A DNA stretch of 48,998 nucleotides from Polyangiaceae bacterium (GTDB lineage Bacteria > Myxococcota_A > Polyangia > Polyangiales > Polyangiaceae), in the NCBI GenBank assembly GCA_029941785.1, contig JAPYTK010000015.1, positions 1 to 48,998 of the forward strand, written 5' to 3'. Shown here piece after piece: positions 1 through 9,100 of the stretch. Both the position numbers and the translations under genes were made by a program. Below the pieces are notes generated by a model. That model searched no databases. It saw only the letters and a list, made by a program, of their open reading frames with translations, and was not told where the DNA came from. Each line of letters starts with the position of its first letter. The stretch's first letter is position 1.

Positions 1-588
1 CACCAACGACGCTTCGACCCGCTCAGCATCCACGCAAGGAAACAGCACGTTGGCCGCACGATGTTGCGCATCGCCGCCAATCGCTGGATCGACAGCCGTG
101 ATGTCCGACAACCTACTGTGGCTACCGTGCCCAGCGAAGTTGCGGTGAGCGAAAATGAGCGCTGGATCGACGTTCACCTCGCGAGTCAAACGCTCGTCGC
201 CTACGAAGGGGCAAAACCCGTTTTCGCCACCCTCGTCTCGACCGGCCGCGGGAAAACACCCGGGCACCCCTCTGCCACGCCCAAGGGAGTACACCGCATT
301 TGGGTGAAGCTCTTGAGCAGCGTGATGGACAATCTCGAAGACGACGCCGCGTCGAATTACTACCGAATCGAGGATGTCCCCTACGTGCAATATTTTGCGA
401 AGGGCGTAGGACTGCATGCGGCGTTTTGGCATCGCTCCTTCGGCCAAGTCCGGAGTCACGGCTGCGTCAATCTCGCCCCACTCGACGCCCGCCGCCTGTT
501 CTGGTGGACGCGGCCCCATTTGCCCAGCGGCTGGACGGCTTCCTTGCCAACAGCCTACGATAAGGGAACGATCGTGGTGGTGCGATGA
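1..588 (+). CDS. L,D-transpeptidase (YkuD domain), 5' end outside window
   Basis: Catalytic domain of an L,D-transpeptidase, which forms 3-3 peptidoglycan cross-links or anchors proteins to peptidoglycan in the periplasm. The reading frame is open to base 1, so the ATG at 61 is probably internal and the true start lies upstream; 195 residues are visible. Counting from the ATG at 61, a VHLASQTLVAYEG strand opens the YkuD fold (about residues 38-50). The catalytic signature follows: His119 in GLHAAFWH and Cys135 in RSHGCVNL (codon 463-465). Such domains often follow SH3-like or other N-terminal modules, consistent with missing upstream sequence. The stop overlaps the next start by ATGA (585-588), so co-translation with the UbiB-like gene is likely. 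Family call is firm; substrate role (cross-linking or lipoprotein attachment) cannot be told. Confidence 0.88.
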   Translation, partial: HQRRFDPLSIHARKQHVGRTMLRIAANRWIDSRDVRQPTVATVPSEVAVSENERWIDVHLASQTLVAYEGAKPVFATLVSTGRGKTPGHPSATPKGVHRIWVKLLSSVMDNLEDDAASNYYRIEDVPYVQYFAKGVGLHAAFWHRSFGQVRSHGCVNLAPLDARRLFWWTRPHLPSGWTASLPTAYDKGTIVVVR

Positions 589-2288
589 TGGCATTGGTAA
601 CAGCGGTACGCGACATCGGTCGTTTGCGTGAGATTTACTCCGTATTGGCACGCCACGGCTTCGGGCAATTTGCCCAACGCTTGGGCTGGGGAGGGCCGCG
701 CTCAGCAGCGGACGAAAAAGCCCTCCCCGAGGAGGCCGCTGACCAGCAAGGCAGCGAGGAGCCGGCACGTCGACCCAAGACCGGTCAGCGTCACATCTCA
801 CGCGCCGAACGAATGCGGCTGGTGATCATGGATCTCGGTCCGTCCTTCGTGAAGCTCGGGCAAATCGCGTCGACCCGACCCGACCTCTTGCCTGTCGAAT
901 GGGTCACCGAACTCAAGAAGCTCCAAGATGACGTGCGCGCCGTCCCCTTCTCGGATATCCGCGGCGTCGTCGAGTCGTCCCTCGGTGCGCCGATCGAAGA
1001 TATCTATGAGTCTTTCGATGAAAAACCTCTCGCCGCCGCGTCCATCGCCCAGGTTCACCGGGCAACCTTGAAACACGAGGACGGCCCAAAAGATGTCGTC
1101 GTCAAAGTCCAGCGGCCCAAAATCGCCGACACCGTCGCACGGGACATCGAGATTCTGCACGGTCTCGCCCGGTTCATCGAGCGCACGATCCCCGAGTCTC
1201 ACATCTATTCGCCCTGTGCGCTCGTCGACCAATTCGACAACGCCATCACGAGTGAACTCGACTTCAACCTCGAAGCGGACAACGCCACACGCTTCGTAGA
1301 AAACTTCACCGGCCACGCCAGCGCGGCCTTCCCCACCATCTACAAACAAGCCTCGTCCAAACGCGTGCTGACGATGGAGTTTTTCGATGGCTACAAGATC
1401 TACGAAGCCATCTCCGACCACGCGCACAGCGGCAAGACAATCGCCCGCGCTGTCACCCACATCATCATCAAGATGATCTTCGAGGATGGGTTCTTTCACG
1501 CCGATCCGCACCCCGGCAACATCTTGATCTTCGGCGACCCGGAAAACCCACGGATCGGCATGATCGATCTGGGCATGGTCGGGCGATTGTCCCCGGAGAT
1601 CCGTCACAAGACGATCGACATGATGATCGCCGCCATCCGCAAGGACCACGAGGCGCTCGCCGATGTGCTGTACGCCATTGGTACGCCAACGAAGAAGGTC
1701 GACATGCGGGCCTACCGGGCCGAGGTGAGCATGCTCGCCGACCGGTACCTCAACAAACCCATTGGCGAGGTCGATCTCGCAGCAATGATCGGCGATCTCG
1801 TACGCGGCGCAACGAAATTTGGGCTCGAGATCCCAGCCGACTTCATGTTGGTGGGCAAAACCCTCATGACGCTCGAAGGCGTAGGTAAGGAAATCGATCC
1901 CACGCTCGACGTCTTCGAAGAGGCTCGACCGTACTTTTTCGATCTGCTTCGACAACGGTACGCGCCCGAACGACTGATGTCGGAAGTTTGGCGGGGGATC
2001 GAACGGCTCAGCGGCGCGGCCTACGAGCTTCCGCAACAACTACGCGAGGTGCTCGATGACCTTCGGATGGAACGTCTGACGATTCGCACGAGCAATCAGG
2101 ATCAGGTGCGCATGGTCGATCGACTCGGGCGGCGCGTGTTCTCCGGAATGCTGACGAGCACCACCTTGGTCGCGGGGCTGTGGCAGCTCGAACGATCGAC
2201 CGATTACAAGTGGGTCGGGGGCATGTTGCTGCTCATGAGCGCGAGCTGGATTTTCTGGCACATCGTCCTCGACTTCAGGCGACGTTGA
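585..2288 (+). CDS. UbiB/AarF (ABC1) family atypical kinase
   Basis: 567-aa member of the ABC1/ADCK/UbiB protein-kinase-like family, whose members support ubiquinone synthesis or other lipid handling at the membrane. Visible motifs in order: KLGQ (90-93), the Ala-rich loop AAASIAQVHRA (about 150-160), Lys174 in VVVKVQRP, ELDFNLEADNA (about 224-234), HADPHPGNIL (305-314) and the metal-binding DLG (328-330). Two hydrophobic segments at the C-terminus (about 520-565) fit the family's membrane anchor. A polar Ala/Glu/Gln/Arg-rich stretch (about 40-70) precedes the kinase fold. The start is fixed by the ATGA overlap with the transpeptidase. No ubi genes are nearby, so a role in quinone synthesis is not supported by context. 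Confidence 0.9.
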   Translation: MMALVTAVRDIGRLREIYSVLARHGFGQFAQRLGWGGPRSAADEKALPEEAADQQGSEEPARRPKTGQRHISRAERMRLVIMDLGPSFVKLGQIASTRPDLLPVEWVTELKKLQDDVRAVPFSDIRGVVESSLGAPIEDIYESFDEKPLAAASIAQVHRATLKHEDGPKDVVVKVQRPKIADTVARDIEILHGLARFIERTIPESHIYSPCALVDQFDNAITSELDFNLEADNATRFVENFTGHASAAFPTIYKQASSKRVLTMEFFDGYKIYEAISDHAHSGKTIARAVTHIIIKMIFEDGFFHADPHPGNILIFGDPENPRIGMIDLGMVGRLSPEIRHKTIDMMIAAIRKDHEALADVLYAIGTPTKKVDMRAYRAEVSMLADRYLNKPIGEVDLAAMIGDLVRGATKFGLEIPADFMLVGKTLMTLEGVGKEIDPTLDVFEEARPYFFDLLRQRYAPERLMSEVWRGIERLSGAAYELPQQLREVLDDLRMERLTIRTSNQDQVRMVDRLGRRVFSGMLTSTTLVAGLWQLERSTDYKWVGGMLLLMSASWIFWHIVLDFRRR

Positions 2289-2318
2289 CGTGAGACGGTC
2301 GGGAAGAGCGAGCTGACG

Positions 2319-5300
2319 ATGAGTCGCCTACACAAGCCCCGCTCCCGGACGGTCGGCTCACGAGGAAGCTGGGCGCGGGTTGCAACGTGGTGCCTCGCGA
2401 GCTCCGCCTGCGCTTCGCCGCCGCCTCCACAAGCGCCGACGCCCAAGGAGACGACGACGCCCCCAGCCGCGAGCGCGCCTGAGGAGTTGGCCGCTCAGGC
2501 CAGCTGGCAGTTCCATCCACGGGAAGCCGCCTACATTCACCACGAGGTGCGCCTGGACGGAGGCGCACGACTTTTCGTCGGCAATCAAGGCCAGCGGTGG
2601 TGGGCGCCGCCCGCGTCGACCTCCGCGCGGTCCAAGACGACCATCCACCGGGCTCCCGAATCGCTCCAACAAGTCCTCGCCGGCCAAGGCGGACGGTTTT
2701 TCCTGCTCGGTGAGAGCGGAGCCGTCTACGAATCGGCGAGTCCTCTTGGCCCTCTTCAGCGGGGGATCCGGGCCAAGGAACGCATCGTCCGGCTCGCGAC
2801 CAACGGAGGACAGCTGCTCGCAACCGGGGCTCTCGGCACCCTCTTCCGGAAAGAAGGTGAGCGCTGGGTCGTCGTTCCGACCCCGACGGCGTTTTACGAG
2901 ATCGCTGCACGCAACGACAGCGAGCTCATCGCCCTGTCTTTTCCCGAGCGCCTCTGGTCCAGCCGTGATGCCGGTCAAAGCTGGCAACCGCTCAGCTTGC
3001 CCCGCTTCGCCGCATTTCGCCTCAAGCCGATGGACCGCGAGCGCGTGCATGTCGAGGGATTGAGCAAGAACTTCAGCTACGACGGCAAACGACTGATCGA
3101 GGCCCAGTCGCTCACCAACGCCGCCAAGCGCTTGCCCCCGCCGCAACGTGGCCCCGACGCTCAGGCCTTGCGCGATCGACGAGCCACTATTGACGGCGTC
3201 TATTATTACGAGGCCGTCGAGGTCCAGCAAGGTCAGTGGCGGATCGCCAGTGGTCGGCTCGATGGCGAGCTGACCTTCAGCGATCCCCCGAAGCCCGCGA
3301 GAGAGTGCGACAGCGTGCGACTCGGAGGGGGGCACGGTCGCCTCGTCTACGCCTGCGTGAAACGGCAGCTCGTCCCAACGATTCGCATCCAGTTGCTAAT
3401 CTTCATCTCCCAAGACAGGGGCAAGACCTGGAACGCTGGCCCCTCGCTCAGCGCCGCAGACAGTCGGCAAGTCGCCATCGTGACTCACCCGAAGGGCTCA
3501 CTGTGGATGAGCGGCGTGTGCAGCTCCGAACCATGCAAACCGCGCGCGCCGATCGTACTCGACGCCGATTGGATCAGGGCCACCGTCGCGCCCGAACTCT
3601 TCGGGAGCGCGGGGGCGCCCGTTTTCAGCGCGGATGGGACGAGCAGCTACTTTCTTGGCGCGCGGGTCAAGGATCGCAAGATCGCATTGTTCGTTTCGAC
3701 CGACGGCAAGAGCTTCGCCTCACGACCACTCGATGTCCGGCGCAGCGACCAACCCGGTGAGCGCTGGCGCCTGCACATGAGCGAGGAGGGCGAACTTGGC
3801 CTCACGCTCAACCGTCGGGGGGGCGAGCCGATCTACGCCCTGCTCGACGACGACGGCGCGAGGTTGTCGACAGGTCGCATACCCAAGGGCGCCGTGACCG
3901 TCTCGGCCAACGGTGGGCACGTGTTCGCCGTCGGACGCGATCAGGACCAACTTCGTGGCCCGCGGCGTTTCATCGCGTGGCGCTCGCTCGACGCCGGGCG
4001 CTCGTTTTCGCCGGTCGAGTTGCCCACCGCCATCGCCTACGACGAGCTGGAGTTACCCGGCGATCTCTGGTGCAACGCGAACACGTGCGTCATCGGGCGA
4101 TCCCTCTCGCGCCTCGCCTGGCGCGCGCGCACCGAAGAGCAAGACCTGACCCTCCCTCAGGAGGCGCCTCCCACGCGAGCCAAGTCCCAGGGCCCGCCGC
4201 CCTTAGGACGCACCGTGAGCTGCCTCGTTCCGGATCACAGCCTATGGCGCACCATCGAAAAGACCTACCTTGGCAGCCTGCCGAGCGTGCAGCGCTTCAT
4301 GCAAGGTCGATCCATGTGGTCGACGCTGCGCCATGACGCAGACAAGGGGCTGGTCGAGTGGGTCAGCATGCCCCGCGACAGCGAAAAGCTCGAGCGCTTC
4401 ACCTTGCTCGACGCGCAGCCCAAACGAAGCGCGGTCGCGATCGCCATCGCACCACAAATGGAGGGGTTTGCGGCGGCGCGCATCAAGGTGGCGACAGCCC
4501 CGGGGGGCGGGTTTGGTCGCATCGACCTCGGATGGGTCAACACGCTGACCCACACGCGGGCGCGAGCGCGGCTCAAGCTCGGATCCAAACTGCTTCGACA
4601 GCGCGCCGATCTGACGCTTGGAAAACACCCGACCTACCTGCCGAGCTGGATCTCCGTTTCGCCTCACGCCCTGCTCATCCGCCCGAGCCAAGGCAGCGGT
4701 CTCACCCTCCGGGTGAACCCCGATGGCAGCTCCCAGAGGCTTGCTGATTATCCCGAATGGCCCGCCATCCCCAGCGGCTGGACGGTGCAGAGTGATGCCG
4801 TGATAACCGACAAGGTCCCGCTCGCGATGGGCATGGCTGCGCATAAACAAGGATCGAGCGTGCTGTTCGGCAAGCCTCTCGATGGGACGGATGGCGCGCT
4901 CGCTGCCACATCCCTCGCTCCGCCGAGCTCGACGCAACGACTCAGCGCCAGTCAGTGGACCTACAAAGGGGGGCGGGTCGGCGTCGCGGTGACGGTCTTC
5001 GATCGCGATTCCCGCACGAGCCGTGCCTACTTTGCGCCCTTCACCGCCGCGGCGACCATCGGCGAAGCGGAGAGGCTCCCGAGCTTCGCGCAACTCGGCC
5101 TCAGCACGCGCAGCTGCACCGAGGACGAACGAAAAACATCGACCCGCTACCTCGCGCCCGCCATCCACCAACGCCGCCACCTCTTCGCGATCGATGCGGG
5201 CAGCGGGCCGATCAAACTCGAGCTGCGGCGCGGCGTCTTTTACGGCGACGGCACATCACCGTGCGTGGCAGCCTGGCACGCGCGCACGATGGGACGTGGG

Positions 5301-5420
5301 CCCGCCCAGCACGTCATCGTGGCCGGAGACGGCAACGGTTGGCTGTTCAGAGGGCAGGGCGGTGGTTTCGCCTACCAACGGATCGTGTGCACGCTACGCG
5401 GCGAAGGGCAGGCACCATGA
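2319..5420 (+). CDS. Large secreted lipoprotein-like protein with Asp-box (BNR/sortilin-type) repeats
   Basis: 1033-aa exported protein of unknown function. The N-terminus has Arg-rich residues, a short hydrophobic run ending in LASSAC (candidate lipidated Cys31, although the -3 residue is not the usual Leu), then a Pro/Thr-rich linker (about 33-50). The body is beta-rich and carries Asp-box-like motifs: SSRDAGQSW (about 212), SQDRGKTW (about 364), STDGKSF (about 460) and SLDAGRSF (about 557). This S-x-D-x-G-x-x-W/F pattern marks the beta-hairpin turns of sialidase, sortilin and WD40-like propellers, so one or two beta-propellers are likely. I see no catalytic signature. It begins 30 bp after the UbiB-like gene and overlaps the shikimate kinase start by ATGA (5417-5420). 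The family is not recognised beyond the repeats. Confidence 0.75.
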   Translation: MSRLHKPRSRTVGSRGSWARVATWCLASSACASPPPPQAPTPKETTTPPAASAPEELAAQASWQFHPREAAYIHHEVRLDGGARLFVGNQGQRWWAPPASTSARSKTTIHRAPESLQQVLAGQGGRFFLLGESGAVYESASPLGPLQRGIRAKERIVRLATNGGQLLATGALGTLFRKEGERWVVVPTPTAFYEIAARNDSELIALSFPERLWSSRDAGQSWQPLSLPRFAAFRLKPMDRERVHVEGLSKNFSYDGKRLIEAQSLTNAAKRLPPPQRGPDAQALRDRRATIDGVYYYEAVEVQQGQWRIASGRLDGELTFSDPPKPARECDSVRLGGGHGRLVYACVKRQLVPTIRIQLLIFISQDRGKTWNAGPSLSAADSRQVAIVTHPKGSLWMSGVCSSEPCKPRAPIVLDADWIRATVAPELFGSAGAPVFSADGTSSYFLGARVKDRKIALFVSTDGKSFASRPLDVRRSDQPGERWRLHMSEEGELGLTLNRRGGEPIYALLDDDGARLSTGRIPKGAVTVSANGGHVFAVGRDQDQLRGPRRFIAWRSLDAGRSFSPVELPTAIAYDELELPGDLWCNANTCVIGRSLSRLAWRARTEEQDLTLPQEAPPTRAKSQGPPPLGRTVSCLVPDHSLWRTIEKTYLGSLPSVQRFMQGRSMWSTLRHDADKGLVEWVSMPRDSEKLERFTLLDAQPKRSAVAIAIAPQMEGFAAARIKVATAPGGGFGRIDLGWVNTLTHTRARARLKLGSKLLRQRADLTLGKHPTYLPSWISVSPHALLIRPSQGSGLTLRVNPDGSSQRLADYPEWPAIPSGWTVQSDAVITDKVPLAMGMAAHKQGSSVLFGKPLDGTDGALAATSLAPPSSTQRLSASQWTYKGGRVGVAVTVFDRDSRTSRAYFAPFTAAATIGEAERLPSFAQLGLSTRSCTEDERKTSTRYLAPAIHQRRHLFAIDAGSGPIKLELRRGVFYGDGTSPCVAAWHARTMGRGPAQHVIVAGDGNGWLFRGQGGGFAYQRIVCTLRGEGQAP

Positions 5421-5953
5421 CTCTCGCGCCACCGGACCGCCCCCTGTTGCTTCTGTGGGGCTTCATGGGCGCCGGGAAGTCGACCGTGGGCCGCTGTGTG
5501 GCCAGCCGCGCCAAGGTTGAGTTCCTCGACCTCGACCAGCACATCGAAACCCAAAGCGGCCGCCGCATCTCGCGGATTTTTGCCGACGAAGGCGAAGCGA
5601 GCTTCAGACGCCTCGAAGCGAACGCGCTGCGCGTCGAGCTCGCTCGGAAGGGACGACGCGTCATCGCGCTGGGAGGGGGCACACTGCTCGACCATGTCTT
5701 GCGCGCCGAGGCCATGGAACGAAGCTACGTGCTCACGCTCGAGGTCACGGTCGAAGAGGTGCTCGCCCGCACCGCCAAGGACGGCGCCCGACCGCTCCTG
5801 AGCGGCGCCGATCCGCGCGAAGCGGCAGAGCGACTCTTCACAGCGCGCAGCGTAGCTTATCGAAGTGTCCACGATTCGCTGCCGACCGCCCGATCGTCAG
5901 AAGCCGCCGTCGCCAGCCTCGTGCTCGAACGTTGGCGAGGCTCGCAAAGCTGA
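5417..5953 (+). CDS. aroK: Shikimate kinase
   Basis: 178-aa P-loop kinase that phosphorylates shikimate to shikimate-3-phosphate, step five of the chorismate pathway, in the cytoplasm. Motifs: Walker A GFMGAGKS (15-22), DLD (38-40) for Mg2+/shikimate, FADEGEASFRRLE (about 55-67), the GGGT loop (86-89) and Arg125 in the lid RPLL. Length is normal for AroK/AroL. The frame is open upstream of 5417, but homology starts here, and the ATG at 5417 overlaps the preceding stop as ATGA, so this start is preferred. Close coupling to a large secreted lipoprotein is odd for an amino-acid biosynthesis gene. No other aro gene is in the window. Confidence 0.93.
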   Translation: MTLAPPDRPLLLLWGFMGAGKSTVGRCVASRAKVEFLDLDQHIETQSGRRISRIFADEGEASFRRLEANALRVELARKGRRVIALGGGTLLDHVLRAEAMERSYVLTLEVTVEEVLARTAKDGARPLLSGADPREAAERLFTARSVAYRSVHDSLPTARSSEAAVASLVLERWRGSQS

Positions 5954-5964
5954 GGATGAGGATC

Positions 5965-5994
5965 TTGGCGAAAACGTCCAAGCTTCGTTACACT
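5965..5994 (+). promoter_or_regulatory. Candidate sigma70-type promoter of the 6017 lipoprotein gene
   Basis: A -35 TTGGCG (5965-5970) and a -10 TACACT (5989-5994) are separated by 18 nt. The predicted start point near 6001 is followed by the SD GGAGGA (6002-6007). Spacing and match are good, but this is read by eye only. Confidence 0.4.
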
Positions 5995-6016
5995 GTGTGG
6001 TGGAGGAATGTCCAGA

Positions 6017-6733
6017 ATGCTTCTGCCCACACGATGGCTTCGCAGCCTCGTCTTGATAGGCTTTGCCTCTTCGCTCGTAGGCTGCACGGAAAATGGCGTC
6101 TCGCTGTTCATCCAGGGCGTGCCCAGGCCCGACCCCGAAGAGGGCTGCAGCGTCGATCCCGACCCAGGCGGAAGCTTTTACGTGACTGGCAAGTTGGACA
6201 AAGCTTTCACCCCGGCTTACGTGCGATCCGTGCTCATCGGTAACCAAATTCAGGCACGCGGCGAGGCCGACACGCTCCGCCCCGAAACCTCCCAGGTGCA
6301 TTTCTACGAGGCGGAGGTGACCGTCTTCGACGAGAGCGGCAACCAACTGCTCAGCTACACGCACCCTACCTCCGGCTTCGTCTACGAGGCGACGGGCATC
6401 GCAGCCAGCTACGGCACGGCGGAAGTCACCATGATCCCCCCCGAAGTCTCGAGTGTCTTCGATACCTCGGCGCCGCCGGGCCACCAGCTCGTGTCTCGGG
6501 TGCGCGTCTTTGGCACGACCCTCGGCGGCACCGAAGTCGCCACGGGAAGTTGGGATTGGCCGATCTTCATTTGCCAAACATTATTCGGTGAGTTCAGATG
6601 CATCGGCGATTACCCGCCTGAGGATCCGACGGACGCATGCGTTAAGCCCTGTAGGCAGGGTCAGGACGAACCCCACGATTTGCGCTGGAATCCGGGCAAT
6701 TGCTGCGATCAAGGTAACTGCGCGACCGAGTGA
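6017..6733 (+). CDS. Hypothetical lipoprotein
   Basis: 238-aa predicted lipoprotein of unknown function. The signal peptide has Arg residues, a hydrophobic core and the lipobox LVGC (Cys at about residue 23). The mature part begins with a Pro/Asp-rich stretch and contains beta-type sequence plus a Cys-containing tail (CVKPC, CCDQGNC) that could form disulfides. An in-frame ATG at 6008 abuts the SD GGAGGA (6002-6007) with no spacer. The ATG at 6017 lies 9 nt from that SD and is the better start. It has its own promoter candidate and converges with the secreted-protein gene at 6822-7418. No recognised domain. Confidence 0.75.
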   Translation: MLLPTRWLRSLVLIGFASSLVGCTENGVSLFIQGVPRPDPEEGCSVDPDPGGSFYVTGKLDKAFTPAYVRSVLIGNQIQARGEADTLRPETSQVHFYEAEVTVFDESGNQLLSYTHPTSGFVYEATGIAASYGTAEVTMIPPEVSSVFDTSAPPGHQLVSRVRVFGTTLGGTEVATGSWDWPIFICQTLFGEFRCIGDYPPEDPTDACVKPCRQGQDEPHDLRWNPGNCCDQGNCATE

Positions 6734-6821
6734 ACCTTCAGCCACGTCCGACACGACCTGCCGCCGCACCCGGAGCGGCCTCGCCCGTCCGATCATGGTG
6801 CGCGCTGCCGCAAGGCGATCC

Positions 6822-7418
6822 CTATTTCCCGCTCTCGGTCGGCCCAGAAATCCAGTTCGCAAGCGCCACAACGGGCAAGCTGAGGGCCACAAAATCGAGC
6901 TGAGCGGCGATGAGAAGCGAAGTCTCATACGGCGCGCTGAGCCCTTGCCGCGCCGAGACGAGCAGCCCGGCCGCCATCCCGTAGCGTGAGTGGTAGTTGT
7001 AGCTCCGACTGCCCCAAAACAAGGACGCACTGCCCAGTGGCTGGGCGCCGTCCCCATCGATCGCCGCCAAGCCTCCGATCGAAAACACGAGCGGCAAATC
7101 CTCGTGCACGGGGGCCAGAACGCTCGCGCCTCCGCCCAACTCGAGGCGAGAAAAATCGAGCGTTCCAAGCTCGACGTAGGGTCCGTACGCGGCGTCGGAG
7201 CCGCGCTCGCGTCCAAACAGCACATCCCCTCGCGCGCCCAAGTGAAACGCCGCGTCATCCCAGAATTGCCCCTGCTGCCCGATCGCCGCGCCGCCCACCG
7301 TCAGACCGCTGCTTCCTTGTGGCTCAGCGCGCGCGGGTGCGGCCGTGATCCACACGCCGAAAAAAACAACCGCCGCGGCGAGGCACACTGCACACCGTTG
7401 GCCCCACTGTATGCACAT
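6822..7418 (-). CDS. Hypothetical secreted or outer-membrane protein
   Basis: 198-aa protein with an N-terminal signal sequence (hydrophobic core about residues 10-26, cleavage after APARA, about residue 31). The rest alternates polar and aromatic residues with Gly-rich turns (for example LGARGDVLFGRE, SARQGLSAPY) and ends in a hydrophobic stretch. This resembles a small outer-membrane beta-barrel, but no family is recognised. There is no SD before the ATG; instead a CTACCCT box ends 7 nt upstream, so the message may be leaderless. It is divergent from zapA. Confidence 0.65.
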   Translation of the reverse strand: MCIQWGQRCAVCLAAAVVFFGVWITAAPARAEPQGSSGLTVGGAAIGQQGQFWDDAAFHLGARGDVLFGRERGSDAAYGPYVELGTLDFSRLELGGGASVLAPVHEDLPLVFSIGGLAAIDGDGAQPLGSASLFWGSRSYNYHSRYGMAAGLLVSARQGLSAPYETSLLIAAQLDFVALSLPVVALANWISGPTESGK

Positions 7419-7425
7419 GAGTCAT

Positions 7426-7431
7426 AGGGTA
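7426..7431 (-). promoter_or_regulatory. Candidate -10 box of the 6822-7418 gene
   Basis: Reading on the minus strand, TACCCT within GACTACCCT ends 7 nt before the ATG (7418). No clear -35 is visible. The geometry matches the boxes before zapA, glgA, the PFKFB gene, the 37937 gene and the GT2 gene in this window. Confidence 0.35.
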
Positions 7432-7497
7432 GTCGCGTCTGCTCCAAATTCGTATCGGCTTGCGATCTGTGCTGCATCATCGGCGGACGGTTCGTGC

Positions 7498-7503
7498 TAG
7501 CTT
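7498..7503 (+). promoter_or_regulatory. Candidate extended -10 box of zapA
   Basis: TGCTAGCTT (7495-7503) reads as an extended -10 (TGnTAnnnT). The hexamer ends 8 nt before the zapA ATG at 7512, so transcription would start almost at the start codon. No convincing -35 and no SD. Confidence 0.35.
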
Positions 7504-7511
7504 GCGAAGCC

Positions 7512-7904
7512 ATGACGGACCGCGGGGTAGAGTTACATGTTGCCGGACAAAAGTGCCGCGTCGTAACCACCGCGAGTGAAGACGAGCTTCAGCAACTCGC
7601 CGACATGGTCGAAGAAAAGATCGCGGGCGTATGGCCCGAGGGTCGGCCCGTCACAACCCAAGCCTTGTTGCTCGCGGCCATCGCGCTTGCAGCAGACGTG
7701 CGCGACTCCAAAGAGCAGTCGACGCAGATCGAATCGCACGCACGCAAAGCGCTCGGTGGCTTGCTACAGCGAGTGGACGGCGCGATCGCCAGCAGCGAAG
7801 CCATCGCCCAAGAACGCGAAGGCCGGCGCAAGCGAAACAGCAACCGTGGCATCGCGGCTCATGCCCAGCCCGATCCCCCATCCGACGAGCCAAGCGACGG
7901 CTGA
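7512..7904 (+). CDS. zapA: Cell division protein ZapA
   Basis: 130-aa ZapA-family protein, a cytoplasmic FtsZ-associated factor that bundles protofilaments at the division site. The N-terminal part (about 4-30) matches the family core: the VELHVAGQKCRV beta-strand, then EDELQQLADMVEEKI. The helical middle (ALLLAAIALAADVRDSKEQ) would form the dimer coiled coil. The C-terminal 35 residues are charged and Pro/Asp-rich. An in-frame start at 7494 exists, but the family begins with M-T-D-R-G-V-E-L at 7512, just after the TGCTAGCTT box. No division genes and no sign of a 6S RNA gene sit beside it; bioF follows 42 bp downstream. Confidence 0.82.
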   Translation: MTDRGVELHVAGQKCRVVTTASEDELQQLADMVEEKIAGVWPEGRPVTTQALLLAAIALAADVRDSKEQSTQIESHARKALGGLLQRVDGAIASSEAIAQEREGRRKRNSNRGIAAHAQPDPPSDEPSDG

Positions 7905-7946
7905 TCCTTCTGTCGTCGGGGCGCAAGGCGCGTTCGATCCGGACCG

Positions 7947-9065
7947 ATGACCATCATGGATCCGCTACGTTTCGTCGCTTCCCAACTCGACGAGCTCAGC
8001 GCGCGAGGCCTCTTGCGCATGCCCCGCACCGAGCCCGAGTCACCGGATCGCTTGGTTCTCTGCTCGAACGATTACCTCGGATACGCCCAAGACCCGCCCA
8101 TGCCAGCGGACCGAACAGCATGCGGGGGCTCGGGCGCCTCACGATTGATCAGCGGCGACAGCCCGTCGCACCGACAACTCGAGGCTCAAGTCGCCGAATG
8201 GATGCACACCGAGGCCGCGCTGCTCTTTTCCTCCGGCTACGCCGCCAACGTGGGCGTCGTCAGCTCCCTGATGGGCAAAGACGACGTCATCATTTCCGAC
8301 GCGTTGAACCACGCCTCGATCATCGATGGCTGTCGGCTCAGCCGAGCGCAGGTGAAGGTCGTGCCCCACCGGGACACGGACGCCGTCGAGGACGCCCTGC
8401 TCCAGCACCAGGGTGCCCGCGCGCGACTGGTCGTGACCGATGCCTACTTCAGCATGGACGGTCATTGCCCCGACGTGACCCGCTTGCGCGAATTGTGCTC
8501 GCGACACGACGCCGCGCTGATGGTCGACGAAGCGCACGCTCTGGGCGTCTTCGGGCCGCAGGGGCGAGGTGTGTGCGCACGACAAAACGTCTCGCCCGAC
8601 ATTCTCATCGGCACGCTCGGTAAGGCGGTCGGACTTCAGGGCGCCTTCGTGGCCGCAAGCCAATCGGTCTGCCATTGGTTATGGAACCGGGCGCGCAGCT
8701 TCGTTTTTTCCACCGCTCCGAGTCCCTGGCTCGCCAGCGCGCTGAGCGCCCGGATCGCCCGCCTCGCCGCAGACGACGCCGCGCGCACCCGACTGAGCAC
8801 CATCACCGAGCGCTTCCGCACGACGCTTCTTCAACGCGGCGCGCCCATCGGCGGATCGGAAGGGCCGATCATCCCATGGCACGTTGGCGATTCTGAAAAG
8901 GCCGTTCGCTTCAGCCGTGAACTGAGCGACGCCGGGCTGTTCGTCCAAGCCATTCGCCCGCCGACGGTCGCCCCCGGCACCTCGCGCCTGAGGATCACCC
9001 TTCACGCGCGCCTGAGCGACGCCGAACTCGATCACGCCATCGCTTGTCTCAGCCGACTTCTGTAA
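7947..9065 (+). CDS. bioF: 8-amino-7-oxononanoate synthase (BioF-type alpha-oxoamine synthase)
   Basis: 372-aa PLP enzyme of the alpha-oxoamine synthase family. BioF condenses pimeloyl-ACP/CoA with alanine to 7-keto-8-aminopelargonate in biotin synthesis. Motifs: SNDYLGYA (40-47), GSGASRLISG (about 61-70), His122 in NHASIIDG (PLP stacking), SMDG (169-172), D194 in DEAHALG and the Schiff-base Lys226 in GTLGKAVG. The Glu usual in the TDGVFSMDG block reads TDAYFSMDG here. No other bio gene is in the window, so a related amino-ketone synthase is possible, but BioF is most likely from length and motifs. The start could also be the ATG at 7956. Confidence 0.85.
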   Translation: MTIMDPLRFVASQLDELSARGLLRMPRTEPESPDRLVLCSNDYLGYAQDPPMPADRTACGGSGASRLISGDSPSHRQLEAQVAEWMHTEAALLFSSGYAANVGVVSSLMGKDDVIISDALNHASIIDGCRLSRAQVKVVPHRDTDAVEDALLQHQGARARLVVTDAYFSMDGHCPDVTRLRELCSRHDAALMVDEAHALGVFGPQGRGVCARQNVSPDILIGTLGKAVGLQGAFVAASQSVCHWLWNRARSFVFSTAPSPWLASALSARIARLAADDAARTRLSTITERFRTTLLQRGAPIGGSEGPIIPWHVGDSEKAVRFSRELSDAGLFVQAIRPPTVAPGTSRLRITLHARLSDAELDHAIACLSRLL

Positions 9066-9100
9066 GCGCTGCAGCTCGGCCGGCGACGCACCACGAAGCC

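Noticed and set aside
798-2039. Long minus-strand open frame (413 codons) inside the UbiB-like gene
   Set aside because: Complement of a well-supported kinase gene; His/Asp/Val-rich composition typical of an antisense shadow.
7905-7946. Possible 6S RNA downstream of zapA
   Set aside because: Only 42 bp lies between zapA and bioF, too short for the RNA.
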